Source of the DNA: Pseudomonas sp. AL03
GTDB taxonomy: Bacteria; Pseudomonadota; Gammaproteobacteria; Pseudomonadales; Pseudomonadaceae
DNA: 46,626 nucleotides
Direction: 5' to 3'
Assembly (NCBI RefSeq): GCF_029960815.1
Contig: NZ_JASBRE010000037.1
Location: forward strand, 1-46,626
The position numbers and the translations under genes were made by a program. The notes beneath the pieces were generated by a model. That model saw only the letters and a program-made list of their open reading frames with translations. It did not search any database and was not told the origin of the DNA. Of this stretch, positions 7,738-16,050 are shown in pieces (within the stretch, counting starts at the first letter, position 1; each line of letters begins with the position of its first letter).

Positions 7738-8106
7738 GAGTTTGACCGGATCGAGAAGGACCTGGCGCGGGTTTCGAAGGACAAGCTGATTCCCGAGACG
7801 GAAGTCACCACCACACTTCAACGCGGATTGCCGCCGATGCCGCCGATACCGCAAACGCCGGAATCGGATCGGTTGATGGCCATGGCTCAGGGGATTTACG
7901 GGGAGATTGGCCGTAAGTTGACGGAAGAAGGCAGTGGTGGGGCGGCGGATGCGAGTTTGTCCGCGGGCGTGGGTACGCCGACGCTGGATGGGTTCGGGAT
8001 TGTCGGCGGCAATATTCATACGCCGCAGGAATATGCAGAGGTTGAGAGTGTGGCGCCGCGGATTTATTTGTTGTCGCGGATGATTATGAAACTCGCCAAG
8101 AAATAA
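7735..8106 (+). pseudogene. 3' remnant of an M20-family carboxypeptidase gene
   Basis: About 120 codons encode the C-terminal part of a glutamate-carboxypeptidase-like M20 metallopeptidase. The diagnostic motif is GGAADASLSAGVGTPTLDG followed by GFGIVGGNIHT, the region carrying the last metal and substrate ligands. Family members have about 400 residues, so the N-terminal two thirds are missing. The coding similarity begins right after a REP fragment, and the stop is followed within 20 bases by an inverted REP. The frame is intact to the natural stop, so the truncation was a clean deletion or transposition. A TTG at 7720 could start it, but a functional enzyme is not possible. Confidence 0.8.
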
Positions 8107-8121
8107 GCCGCACAGCCCCTG

Positions 8122-8154
8122 CCGATCGTTCCCACGCAGAGCGTGCGAACGATC
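8122..8154. repeat. REP, class B, inverted relative to 7713
   Basis: GATCGTTCCCACGCAGAGCG followed by TGCGAACGATC is a short self-complementary REP just after the peptidase remnant. Confidence 0.65.
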
Positions 8155-8306
8155 AACTTGTGGCGCACAACTTTCCAAGACGTTTCCCACAGAACTGCTC
8201 GTTGCGGTGCTGCAGTTGGCCCTTTATGATCCCGGCTCGCGGTCAATCCTGCGACGATTTTGGCCGGTCGAATCCCTGGAATCCTTATTAGTCAGGAGAT
8301 ATTTCC

Positions 8307-8768
8307 ATGTTCGACCAAGTCATGCCTCGTTACCTCCCCATCGACACCTACGACGCCGAAACCCCGGTGCTCTTCATCAACACCCACAAAGAACTCAGCG
8401 ACATCGCCGCTTGCGCTGCGCATCGCTTCACCGTGGTTCGCGATCTGGCGGACACCTTGTCCAGCCTGAACCTCAAAGACATTTCCGATTGCGATCTGAC
8501 GCGCGTGACCCGGGCGGTTCATCTGTTGATGCGCGAAGGCTGCGCGATGCTGGATGTGGTTCAGGCGCGGGCGTTGCAGCGGGAGGTGGAGTTCAAGACT
8601 CCGGCCGGACAGGCGAGTGAGTACTGTGTCGAGGGCGCAAGCTCCCTCGGCACAGGCAAAACACTCTCGCCGTCATTACTCCTTCACACTCATAAACTCT
8701 TCCGCCCAACGGATGTATTCCTCAGGCTGCGTATAGGTGTGGGTCAACTCGGTAGCGCTCAGGTCTGA
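8307..8768 (+). CDS. Small hypothetical protein with an extended C-terminus
   Basis: A 153-residue protein with no recognised family. AGGAGATATTTCC precedes the ATG at 8307. Residues 1-100 look like a compact soluble domain (TPVLFINTHKELSDIAACAA, then ...LTRVTRAVHLLMREGCAML) of the kind seen in short proteins peculiar to Pseudomonas. From about residue 106 the frame runs through an intergenic hairpin (8625-8655) and 93 bp into the 3' end of the opposite gene, so this tail is probably a read-through created by loss of the original stop. Function unknown. Confidence 0.6.
   Translation: MFDQVMPRYLPIDTYDAETPVLFINTHKELSDIAACAAHRFTVVRDLADTLSSLNLKDISDCDLTRVTRAVHLLMREGCAMLDVVQARALQREVEFKTPAGQASEYCVEGASSLGTGKTLSPSLLLHTHKLFRPTDVFLRLRIGVGQLGSAQV
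8625..8655. repeat. Short hairpin, terminator-like
   Basis: TGTGTCGAGGG, an 8-9 nt loop, and CCCTCGGCACA form an imperfect stem of the common Pseudomonas intergenic type. It lies between two convergent genes but inside the extended frame of the hypothetical protein. Confidence 0.45.
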
Positions 8769-9545
8769 CGCCTGAGTAAAGATCTGCCGTTGTTCCCGCA
8801 GGCTGTCGTATGTGGCCTTGATCGCGGCAAAGTAGGCGCCGTGACCATCGATAGTGACCCGCACACCCAGTTCAGCCAGGCGTTTATCGTCGCGCAACAG
8901 TGGATTGCCGTAGGTGACCAGCATCAGCGGAACGCTCAGGTGCTCGGCGATTTGTTCCAGTTGGTCAAAGTCCTGCACACCCACCATGCAAATCCCATCC
9001 GCACCGGCCTGCTGGTAGTGCTTTGTGCGGCTGATGATTTCCTGGATCGGCAAAATCCCCGCGTTGGTGCGGGCAATGATCGCCATCTCCGAGTCGACCC
9101 GAGCTTCCAGCGCCGCACGAATTTTGCCGACGCCTTCCGCCACCCCGATCAGGTCGGTGGACTTGCGGCCGAACTGGGCCGGCAGCAGCGTGTCTTCGAT
9201 GGTCAGGGCCGCCACGCCGGCGCGTTCGAGTTCGACGATGGTGCGCATGACGTTGAGTGCGTTGCCGTAGCCGTGGTCGGCGTCGGCGATGACCGGCAAT
9301 TGGGCAACACGGCCGATGCGGGTGGCCTGCTCAGCGAACTCGCTGAGGGTGATCAAGGCAAAGTCGGGGGCGCCCAGTACCTGCAACGACGCGACCGAAC
9401 CGCCCAGGATTCCCACTTCAAAACCCAGGTCAGCGGCAATACGGGCCGACATCGGGTCGAAGACCGACGCCGTGTGATAGCAGGCGTTGGAAGCGAACAG
9501 CTTGCGAAAGTTACGGCGTAAATCTTGATGAGAAAGCCTGGACAT
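8676..9545 (-). CDS. Oxaloacetate decarboxylase-like protein (isocitrate lyase/PEP mutase superfamily)
   Basis: A 289-residue protein of the PEP mutase/isocitrate lyase superfamily, closest in layout to the Pseudomonas oxaloacetate decarboxylase (PA4872 type): VIADADHGYGN carries the metal-binding Asp pair, ALTIEDTLLP the Glu, IIARTNAG the Arg. The CKGH-type loop of true lyases is absent (QFGRKSTDLIG in that place), as expected for the decarboxylase branch. It would remove CO2 from oxaloacetate to give pyruvate in the cytoplasm. Start at 9545 (MSRLSH) is chosen by family length; an upstream in-frame extension to 9596 is unlikely. It is separated by 155 bp from aruG-like and its stop overlaps the opposite hypothetical gene. 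Confidence 0.87.
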   Translation of the reverse strand: MSRLSHQDLRRNFRKLFASNACYHTASVFDPMSARIAADLGFEVGILGGSVASLQVLGAPDFALITLSEFAEQATRIGRVAQLPVIADADHGYGNALNVMRTIVELERAGVAALTIEDTLLPAQFGRKSTDLIGVAEGVGKIRAALEARVDSEMAIIARTNAGILPIQEIISRTKHYQQAGADGICMVGVQDFDQLEQIAEHLSVPLMLVTYGNPLLRDDKRLAELGVRVTIDGHGAYFAAIKATYDSLREQRQIFTQASDLSATELTHTYTQPEEYIRWAEEFMSVKE

Positions 9546-9700
9546 ATGAGTTCCACCACTGCAATGGGAATGGAAGGGCTTGAGCAAAAGTGTCAACGCC
9601 GAAGGAGTAAAAGGCTATCACGCGGGCGAGGGAAGGATGATGACGAATTTGCAGGTGGTGCGATGAAAACACCATTGTGCGCGAGGGTTTTAAAGACCGA

Positions 9701-10735
9701 TCACGCCGCCACCGCTTGCTGCTGTTGATTGAGCAACGGCACGGCGCGTACCGAGTTGCCGGGTTGCAGTTGCAGGCGTTTGGCGGTGAGGCGGTCGACA
9801 ATCAGGCTGTTGCCCACCTGTCTGGCCTGGGCGGCGGTGATGCGGCAGTTTTCCAGGCGACGGTTGTGGATCATCCACACCGGGGCCTGCTCGTCGGGCG
9901 TGCCGATGGCCAGCACCAGCGGTTGGCTGTCGCGCACGGTACGGATAGTCGAGACCGGGGCTTCGATCACCGGGCCGGCGTCGAAGATGTCGATGTAACC
10001 CTTATGGGCAAAGCCTTCGGCGGTGAGGATTTTCAGGGCCGGCTCGGTGTTCGGGTGCGCCTTGCCAATCACGGCTTGAGCCTGTTCGGTGAGCAGACAG
10101 GTGTAAAGCGGCTGGCGCGGCATCAGTTCAGCGATGAACGACTTGCTGCCCAGCCCCGACAAGTGATCGGCATGGCTGAAATCCATTTTGAAGAAGTGCC
10201 GGCCCAGACTGTCCCAGAACGGTGAACAGCCTTTTTCGTCTGCGCTGCCACGCAGTTCGGCAATGAGTTTATCGCCGAACAGGTGCGGAAATTCGGCAAC
10301 AAACAGCAAACGCCCCAACGACAGCAATCGACCATTACTGCCCCGGCGTTGATCGGGTCGCAGAAACAGCGAGCAAATCTCCGATTGGCCGGTCATTTCA
10401 TTATTCAGGAACAACGTCGGAATCTGCCGTTGAATACCCAGGTCCGGTGACGAACTGACCGTGAGCCCGACCCGGTAGTTGTACCAGGGCTCGCGCAGGC
10501 CCACGGCGCCCGCCAGGCCGCTGACGCCCACCAGTTGCTGATCGTCGTCTTCGAGCACGAAGAGGTAATCGGCATCGGCGCGTTCGACCTGTTCGGCGAA
10601 GGTTCGTTGCGCCCAGCGTATCCGGTGGGTCAGGCGTTCTTCGTTGGCCGGCAGGGTTGTGAAGCCGGGGCCTGCCTGGTGCACCAGATTCAGCAAGGCG
10701 GGCAGGTCGGTGACGTGAACCGGGCGGACAATCAT
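9701..10735 (-). CDS. aruG: Arginine/ornithine N-succinyltransferase beta-type subunit (AruG-like)
   Basis: A 344-residue AstA-family acyltransferase. The MIVRPVHVTDLPAL start, the block LREPWYNYRVGLTVS, ICSLFL, the glycine-rich RRGSNGRLLSLGRLLFVAEF, SPFWDSLGRHFFKMDFS and FIAELMP match AruG of the P. aeruginosa aru operon, which with AruF succinylates arginine or ornithine as first step of the succinyltransferase pathway. Here the other aru genes (aruC, aruD, aruB, aruE) are missing, so this is probably a paralogous pair. AAGGAG precedes the start; 61 bp separate it from aruF-like. The substrate may differ from arginine. Confidence 0.87.
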   Translation of the reverse strand: MIVRPVHVTDLPALLNLVHQAGPGFTTLPANEERLTHRIRWAQRTFAEQVERADADYLFVLEDDDQQLVGVSGLAGAVGLREPWYNYRVGLTVSSSPDLGIQRQIPTLFLNNEMTGQSEICSLFLRPDQRRGSNGRLLSLGRLLFVAEFPHLFGDKLIAELRGSADEKGCSPFWDSLGRHFFKMDFSHADHLSGLGSKSFIAELMPRQPLYTCLLTEQAQAVIGKAHPNTEPALKILTAEGFAHKGYIDIFDAGPVIEAPVSTIRTVRDSQPLVLAIGTPDEQAPVWMIHNRRLENCRITAAQARQVGNSLIVDRLTAKRLQLQPGNSVRAVPLLNQQQQAVAA

Positions 10736-10796
10736 GATGCAACTCCTTCTGCACGCCTGCTCGGGCGCTGTCGTTGGGCACGGGGCCGGGTGATGC

Positions 10797-11813
10797 TCAC
10801 AGGGCGATCAACCGGATCGGGCAGCCTTCGGTCACGTTCAGGGCGGCGCACATCTCGGCGCTCAACCCCACAGGTTCCCCGGTCTGGTAATCCAGATCGG
10901 CGACGATGGCGCGATAGTCTGTCAGCGAATCGTTGCTGACCAGAAAGCTGCCGCGTGCGTCGATGGACAAATCCAACCGAGCCGTGCCGGTCTGGCTCTG
11001 GGCGATAGAGCGGATACCCGGGGTGCGCGCATACAGCGTCGGACCACCGTCGAACAGGTCAATGTAGCTGTTGGTCTCGAACCCTTCGCGCTCGAGGATA
11101 TCGAAGGCCTCCTGGCCATCGGGGTGAATACGGCCGATGCAGTCCTGCGCAGCCTGGGGCAGCATCGGCACGTAGATCGGGTATTGCGGCATCAGTTCGG
11201 CGAGAAAGGTTCGGCTCTCCAGACCGCAAAGCCGCTCGGCCTCGGCGTAGGGCAGGTCGAAGAAATGCTTTCCCACTGCGTCCCAGAACGGCGATTGCTC
11301 TTCATCGCTGCTGAAGCCGACGATCTCGGTGATGACGGCTTCGGCAAAGCGCCGCGAGTGCGCGGCGATGAACAATAGCCGCGCCCGGGACAGCAGTTCA
11401 GAGAACCGTGTTCGTACCAGCGCTGCGTCAATATGAAAACCTCGCAGCAAGGTATGGCCACTGAGGTCGTGACACAACGACAGTGCCGGCACGCCGTGCT
11501 CGATGTTCAGCTCCCGCGAGGCACTGGTGAAATGCCGGTTGCGCAGGCTGTAGAACGGCTCGCTGAAACCGGCGGTGGCAAGGATCTCCGAGCAGCCCAC
11601 CAAACGCTCTCGGGTGAGATCTTCCAGCACGAAGAAATAATTCTCCGGACCCTGACCCTCAACGTCTTTTTCGAATGAGGCGCAGGAGTCGAGAATCTTC
11701 TCGCGCAGGCATTCGGTGTCGTCCGGCAAGGACGTGACGCCTACCAGACTGTCGCGAGCCAGTTGCTGCAACTGGGGCAGGTCGGTTAACTCGACTGGGC
11801 GTAAGACCAGCAT
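10797..11813 (-). CDS. aruF: Arginine/ornithine N-succinyltransferase alpha-type subunit (AruF-like)
   Basis: A 338-residue AstA-family protein homologous along its length to the neighbour aruG-like. Features: MLVLRPVELTDLPQ, YFFVLEDLTRERLVGCSEIL, SRARLLFIAAHSRRFAEAV, SPFWDAVGKHFFDLPYAEAE and TFLAELMPQYPIYV, all typical of AruF. It should form a heteromer with the product of the next gene and transfer succinyl from succinyl-CoA to the alpha-amino group of arginine, ornithine or an analogue. AGGAG precedes the start at 11813. It is 119 bp downstream of the APC permease gene, with a small hairpin in between (11835-11857), so it may be read through from that operon or have its own promoter. Confidence 0.87.
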   Translation of the reverse strand: MLVLRPVELTDLPQLQQLARDSLVGVTSLPDDTECLREKILDSCASFEKDVEGQGPENYFFVLEDLTRERLVGCSEILATAGFSEPFYSLRNRHFTSASRELNIEHGVPALSLCHDLSGHTLLRGFHIDAALVRTRFSELLSRARLLFIAAHSRRFAEAVITEIVGFSSDEEQSPFWDAVGKHFFDLPYAEAERLCGLESRTFLAELMPQYPIYVPMLPQAAQDCIGRIHPDGQEAFDILEREGFETNSYIDLFDGGPTLYARTPGIRSIAQSQTGTARLDLSIDARGSFLVSNDSLTDYRAIVADLDYQTGEPVGLSAEMCAALNVTEGCPIRLIAL

Positions 11814-11834
11814 GGATGCACTCCTGTATCAAAG

Positions 11835-11857
11835 GGTTCGGCGGTTAGCACCGAACC
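11835..11857 (-). promoter_or_regulatory. Hairpin in the leader of aruF-like
   Basis: GGTTCGG and CCGAACC form a 7-bp stem with a 9-nt loop, followed on the minus strand by CTTT, 22 bases before the aruF-like start codon. It may be a weak terminator, an attenuator or an mRNA end signal for the permease transcript. Confidence 0.35.
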
Positions 11858-11932
11858 TGACTATCACTGTCGGTTTCCACGCGATATGTCGGCGGTCGCC
11901 TGAATTTTTGTCAGACGCCGCTCTTTTTGTTG

Positions 11933-13282
11933 TCAGCCGTTGCTCGGGTCGGGCAGTACCGTACCGGTGCCCAATTTGTTGAGTACAAACAGGTAGACCA
12001 GGCCCAGGGCAATCCAGATCAGGCCGAGTTTCTGTGCATCGACGCCCATGTTGTACATGATGGCCGCGACGATGATGAAGCCGATCACCGGGCAGATCAG
12101 GTGACGGATCACCTGTCCGGATTTCTGCCGACGCCAGTAGTAGTTGATGACCGTCAGGTGCAGCAACATGAAGCCGCTCAGTGCGCCGAAGTTCACCAGC
12201 GAGGTGAGGGTGTCCACCGAGTTGATGAACAGGTAGCAGATCACCAGCGACAGCACGGCCACCAGATAAATGCTCACGTACGGCGTGTTGTGTTTGGGGT
12301 GAACCTTGGCCAGTACTTTCGGCAGCTTGCCGTCTCGGGCCATGCCGAACAGCAGACGAGACACCGCCGCTTGAGAGGTGATTGCCACCGCAACGCCCCA
12401 GGCCAGGGCCGTAGCCACGGCGGTCAGGGTGGCGAGCCAGCTGCCGGCTGCGATTTCAGCGATTTCATAAAACGCCGTGTCAGCTGATTTGAAACCCATG
12501 CCGGCCGCCAGATCCGTCGCAATCCAGGTCTGCACGACAAAGATCACGCCCATGACCACCAGCGTTATCAGCGCGGCCTTACCGACGCTGCGGCCCGGGT
12601 CACCCTTGACCTCTTCGGCGAGGGTGGAAATCGCATCGAACCCGAGGAACGACAGCACCGCAATCGACACCGCTTGCATCAGCAGGGCGAAGTTGAACGT
12701 CTCGGGGTTATACAGCGGCGCCAGTGTCAGCTGACCGTTACCGCCGCCGCTGTGCAGCGCGTTCCAGGCGTAGAACAGGAAGATTCCCAGCACCACCAGC
12801 TGCGCCAGCAGAAAGATGATGTTCATTCGCGCGGTGAAAGTGATGCCCCGCAGATTGACGAAGGTCGCGCTGACCAGGAAGGCCAGGATGAAACCGACCT
12901 TCGGAATGTCCGGGTACAAATGATTCAGCGCCATGGCCGCGTACACATACAACAGCGGCGGAATCAGCAGGTAATCGAGGAGCATTAGCCAACCGGCGAT
13001 AAACCCTACGTGCTGGTTCAGGCCCCGCTGGGCGTAGGAGTAAACCGAGCCAGCAATCGGAAAGGCCCGAGCCATGCTGCCGTAACTCAGGGCAGTGAAG
13101 AGCATCGCCACCATGCCGATGATGTAGGCCAGCGGTACCAGCCCCGGTGCCTCGGCGTTGACGTAGCCATAAACACCAAACGGTGCGATGGGGATCATGA
13201 AGATCATCCCGTACACCACCAGGTCGGTCAGCGACAAGCTGCGTTTCAATTCTTGCTTATAGCCGAATTCTTCTAATTCCAT
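11933..13282 (-). CDS. APC-family amino acid/polyamine permease
   Basis: A 449-residue integral membrane protein with about 12 predicted helices. The N-terminal LSLTDLVVYGMIFMIPIAPFG and the central SFLGFDAISTLAEEVKGDPGR are the substrate-cleft and loop motifs of the APC superfamily, in the PuuP-like branch that imports putrescine or amino acids with protons. Start at 13282, with TAGGAGA 8 nt upstream. It lies between the amidohydrolase (57 bp) and aruF-like in the same direction and is the likely importer of the compound processed by the cluster. Confidence 0.9.
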   Translation of the reverse strand: MELEEFGYKQELKRSLSLTDLVVYGMIFMIPIAPFGVYGYVNAEAPGLVPLAYIIGMVAMLFTALSYGSMARAFPIAGSVYSYAQRGLNQHVGFIAGWLMLLDYLLIPPLLYVYAAMALNHLYPDIPKVGFILAFLVSATFVNLRGITFTARMNIIFLLAQLVVLGIFLFYAWNALHSGGGNGQLTLAPLYNPETFNFALLMQAVSIAVLSFLGFDAISTLAEEVKGDPGRSVGKAALITLVVMGVIFVVQTWIATDLAAGMGFKSADTAFYEIAEIAAGSWLATLTAVATALAWGVAVAITSQAAVSRLLFGMARDGKLPKVLAKVHPKHNTPYVSIYLVAVLSLVICYLFINSVDTLTSLVNFGALSGFMLLHLTVINYYWRRQKSGQVIRHLICPVIGFIIVAAIMYNMGVDAQKLGLIWIALGLVYLFVLNKLGTGTVLPDPSNG

Positions 13283-13339
13283 GAAGCCATTCTCCTAGGG
13301 ATGAAAGCAGCTGCAAGCTGCGAGTTTGAAGCGATTCCT

Positions 13340-14101
13340 TTACAGCAGCGGCGCCAGGTATTCGGTCCAGCGACTGATGTCTCCAGGCGTGCGCAGCAGG
13401 TCGTTGCGTACCTCGATCAACACCGACTCCAGGCCTCGTGCATCGCCGTGGACCGGCACGGTCATATCGCCCAGCGGGTTGATTTTGTACGGTTCATTAC
13501 CGGCAACCTTCAAAGGGTGCTGGCTCAAACCGTCAATCAAACGCTGGGCATAGGTCGTGGCTTGCCCATACAACACGCCGATTTCCAGCATGCGTGGCTG
13601 GCCGTGATAGACCGGCGTGAAACTGTGAATGCCCACCACCCGTACAGGCCGCCCTTGAACGACACGTTGGTCAATCAAGGTGTGCAGTCGAGCATGAAAG
13701 GGCTCGAACAAGGATTGCCGACGGTACTCGCGGGTGGCTTCGTCGAGATCCCGGTTGCCCGGGACCTGATAGATTTCACTCTGCGCCGGAATGCTGTCCG
13801 GGGCTTGGCGCGGTCGGTTGAGGTCGACCAACAGTCGCGAATAGTTGGCCGCCAACAGCGTTGCGCACAGTGCCTGCGACAAACCCTCGGCCAGCGCCAG
13901 GGCACCGATGTCCCAGGCGATGTGCTCGCGGGCCGCCTCGTGACTCAGGCCCAGGTCATTTAACCCGGCCGGAATAAAACGACTGGCGTGCTCGCACACC
14001 AGAATCAACGGGTGCTCGGAGTCTTCCCGGCTCAAGGTGTACGCGGGCTCGGTAAAAAGACCGAGTTCAGCAGGTTCAGTACAGGCGCGCATAGTGCTCA
14101 C
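13340..14101 (-). CDS. N-formylglutamate amidohydrolase-family protein
   Basis: Up to 253 residues; the GTG at 14101 or the ATG at 14092 may be the start. Motifs: VCEHASRFIP (metal-binding His/Glu region), WDIGALALAEGLSQAL, LLVDLNRPRQAPDSIP and VVGIHSFTP, typical of the predicted N-formylglutamate amidohydrolase group (COG3931), related to HutG. Such enzymes cleave an N-acyl (formyl) amide with a divalent metal. The 3' end of the ligase gene overlaps this start by 17-26 bp, so translation is coupled. No hut gene is present, so histidine breakdown is not implied; the substrate is probably an acyl or formyl amino acid from this cluster. Confidence 0.82.
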   Translation of the reverse strand: MSTMRACTEPAELGLFTEPAYTLSREDSEHPLILVCEHASRFIPAGLNDLGLSHEAAREHIAWDIGALALAEGLSQALCATLLAANYSRLLVDLNRPRQAPDSIPAQSEIYQVPGNRDLDEATREYRRQSLFEPFHARLHTLIDQRVVQGRPVRVVGIHSFTPVYHGQPRMLEIGVLYGQATTYAQRLIDGLSQHPLKVAGNEPYKINPLGDMTVPVHGDARGLESVLIEVRNDLLRTPGDISRWTEYLAPLL

Positions 14102-15407
14102 AGCGTTCGGCGGGCGACAGCTGTTCCGTCAGTGTCAGTTCCTCGGTTTTAAGGGCGAAGTAGGTGTCCAGCAACGCGCTCGGCAGGGCTTCGATCAGTG
14201 CCTCGCTGTTGCGCAGGCAGTCCAGGGCCTGGGCAAGGGAAGCGGGCAGGGCGACGATGCCGCGCGCCTGGCGTTGTTCTTCGTTCAGGGAGTCGGGGAC
14301 TTCATCGGTGATGGCGTTCAAGGCCAGGCGTTGCTCGATGCCCAACCGACCGGCAATCAGCAGCGCGGCCATGGACAGGTGTGGCGAGGACGTGGCGTCC
14401 ATGGCGCGAAATTCCAGGTTGAATTGCGTCGCCACCGATTTGCCGCCCAGGCTCGTCGTCGGGCAGATTCGCAGCGCCGCTTCGCGGTTGCGCTGCCCGA
14501 GGCACGCGTAGGACGCGCTCCAGTGATGGGGCTGCAAACGCTCGTAAGACACCGGCGTCGGTGCAGTAAACGCACAGAGCGCAGGCAAGTAATGCAGGAT
14601 GCCAGCGGCCCAGTGCTGGCCGAGGGTCGACAAGCCATTGGTGGTGCCGGCGTCGTACATCACCGGTTGGCCGGCCAGGTCCAGCAGGCTGACGTGCAGG
14701 TGCACGCCGTTACACACCGCCTGCTCCGAGGGCTTGGGCGCGAAGCTCAAATCCAGGCCCATTTGCCGGGCGATCTCGCGGGTGATTTCACGAACGTTCA
14801 CCGCGCGGTCGGCAACCGCCACCCCAAGGGTCGGGCGACAGGTGATTTCGTATTGATGCTTGCCGTACTCGGGCAGGAACATTTCCGGTTCGACGCCACC
14901 CGCGCGCAAGGCGCTGAGCAGCCAACCACCAAATTCGGCACCCTGACGCTGGGCTTGCAGAGAAAACGCCAGGTGTTCAACTTCGCCGGTGTTCATGTTG
15001 AACTCATGCTCGAATGCAGCATTGACCTGCAAACCCAACTCGGCGCGATAACGCTCTACCTCGTTGCGCAACAGCGTACGCGGGCAAGCACCCCAAGGGC
15101 GTCCATCGGTTTCGCGAATGTCGCTGTGAATAAAATCCAGCGCCGGGGCGTCGGGATCCGGGCCGTTATTGACCGTCACTCGGCTGGCCAGATCGGGCAT
15201 CAGCCGCAAATCACCATAAGCGCCCCAAGGATTTGTGGAGGCGATGATGTCTTGTGGGGTCAGGGCACTGTTGGCCGGCACCCAGCCACACCCCGCCCTT
15301 TGATAGTGCTCGAGTTCGTCCGTGGGAAAGGAGCGCCCGCGAGTCACGCCAATCAGGTCGGTGGTGACGAGGGTGGTCATGGGCAGTGGCAGCAGGCGCT
15401 CGCTCAT
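14076..15407 (-). CDS. Glutamine synthetase-family gamma-glutamyl ligase
   Basis: A 443-residue member of the GS fold, shorter than GlnA (about 470) and lacking its adenylylation region, in the class of PuuA/SpuI-like gamma-glutamyl amine ligases. Seen: FEHEFNMNTGE (metal Glu), MFLPEYGKHQYEI, GVHLHVSLLDL (ATP/metal His), NREAALRI and NLEFRAMDATSSPHLSMAALLIAG. Enzymes of this class join glutamate to an amine using ATP to start amine breakdown; the amine is unknown. Start ATG at 15407 overlaps the stop of the hydrolase gene by 4 bp (ATGA). Confidence 0.87.
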   Translation of the reverse strand: MSERLLPLPMTTLVTTDLIGVTRGRSFPTDELEHYQRAGCGWVPANSALTPQDIIASTNPWGAYGDLRLMPDLASRVTVNNGPDPDAPALDFIHSDIRETDGRPWGACPRTLLRNEVERYRAELGLQVNAAFEHEFNMNTGEVEHLAFSLQAQRQGAEFGGWLLSALRAGGVEPEMFLPEYGKHQYEITCRPTLGVAVADRAVNVREITREIARQMGLDLSFAPKPSEQAVCNGVHLHVSLLDLAGQPVMYDAGTTNGLSTLGQHWAAGILHYLPALCAFTAPTPVSYERLQPHHWSASYACLGQRNREAALRICPTTSLGGKSVATQFNLEFRAMDATSSPHLSMAALLIAGRLGIEQRLALNAITDEVPDSLNEEQRQARGIVALPASLAQALDCLRNSEALIEALPSALLDTYFALKTEELTLTEQLSPAERCEHYARLY

Positions 15408-16048
15408 GGCTGCATCTCCTGCAACCGGCCGAGCACGGTCTGGGTGTCGGTGATCCAGCAGTAACCCTTGATTGCATTCAGGCAGGCCTGATGCCGCTCG
15501 GCTGTGTAAGTCGCGCAGGCATCTTCCACCAGCGTCACGAAGTAACCGCGGTCGGCGGCATCACGCACGGCCATGTCCACGCACTGGTCGGTGACGATGC
15601 CGGCGATGATCAGGTGCCGCGTCTCGAGGTTGCGCAGCACGTAGTCGATATTGGTGGAGTTGAAGACCCCGGACGAGGTCTTGGGCAGCACGATTTCGTT
15701 TTCTACCGGGGTCAAGTCGTCGATGATCCGCGCTTGCGGGCTGCCATTGGGCAAGTGCATATCCGAGAGTTTGTGGTCCAGCGAGCGGTCGCGGCCATCA
15801 GCGGTGAGGCTTTCGATGATCGTGTGCAGCACGTTTTGCCTGGCGCTGCGAAAGGCGCTGAGCAGCCGGCGTTGATTGGGCACCACCTGCAGGCGGGTGC
15901 GGGTCAGGAAGTACTCGGCGTCCGGCCCGTCGAGGTGCGGGTCGAACTGCGGCTCAAGCCAGGCGCGTTGCATGTCCACCAGCAATAGCGCGGTGTGATC
16001 GGTGACGAACGGTAAATTCCGAGGCGAGTGGTGGGGGAGCGTGAACAT
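15404..16048 (-). CDS. Isochorismatase-like cysteine hydrolase
   Basis: A 214-residue protein with the complete isochorismatase-type triad: Asp25 (LLLVDMQRAW), Lys123 (LPKTSSGVF) and Cys156 (GIVTDQCVDMAVRDA). The Cys residue indicates an amidase (nicotinamidase, N-carbamoylsarcosine amidase or ureido hydrolase type) rather than true isochorismatase. It starts 2 bp after the rpiR stop and its TGA overlaps the ATG of the ligase gene, showing tight co-expression. In this context it may hydrolyse an amide, carbamoyl or formamide intermediate; this is inference. Confidence 0.85.
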   Translation of the reverse strand: MFTLPHHSPRNLPFVTDHTALLLVDMQRAWLEPQFDPHLDGPDAEYFLTRTRLQVVPNQRRLLSAFRSARQNVLHTIIESLTADGRDRSLDHKLSDMHLPNGSPQARIIDDLTPVENEIVLPKTSSGVFNSTNIDYVLRNLETRHLIIAGIVTDQCVDMAVRDAADRGYFVTLVEDACATYTAERHQACLNAIKGYCWITDTQTVLGRLQEMQP

Positions 16049-16050
16049 CC

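Noticed and set aside
14037..15464. Rightward frame of 475 codons opposite the GS-like ligase
   Set aside because: Antisense of a clear glutamine-synthetase-family gene; low-complexity composition.
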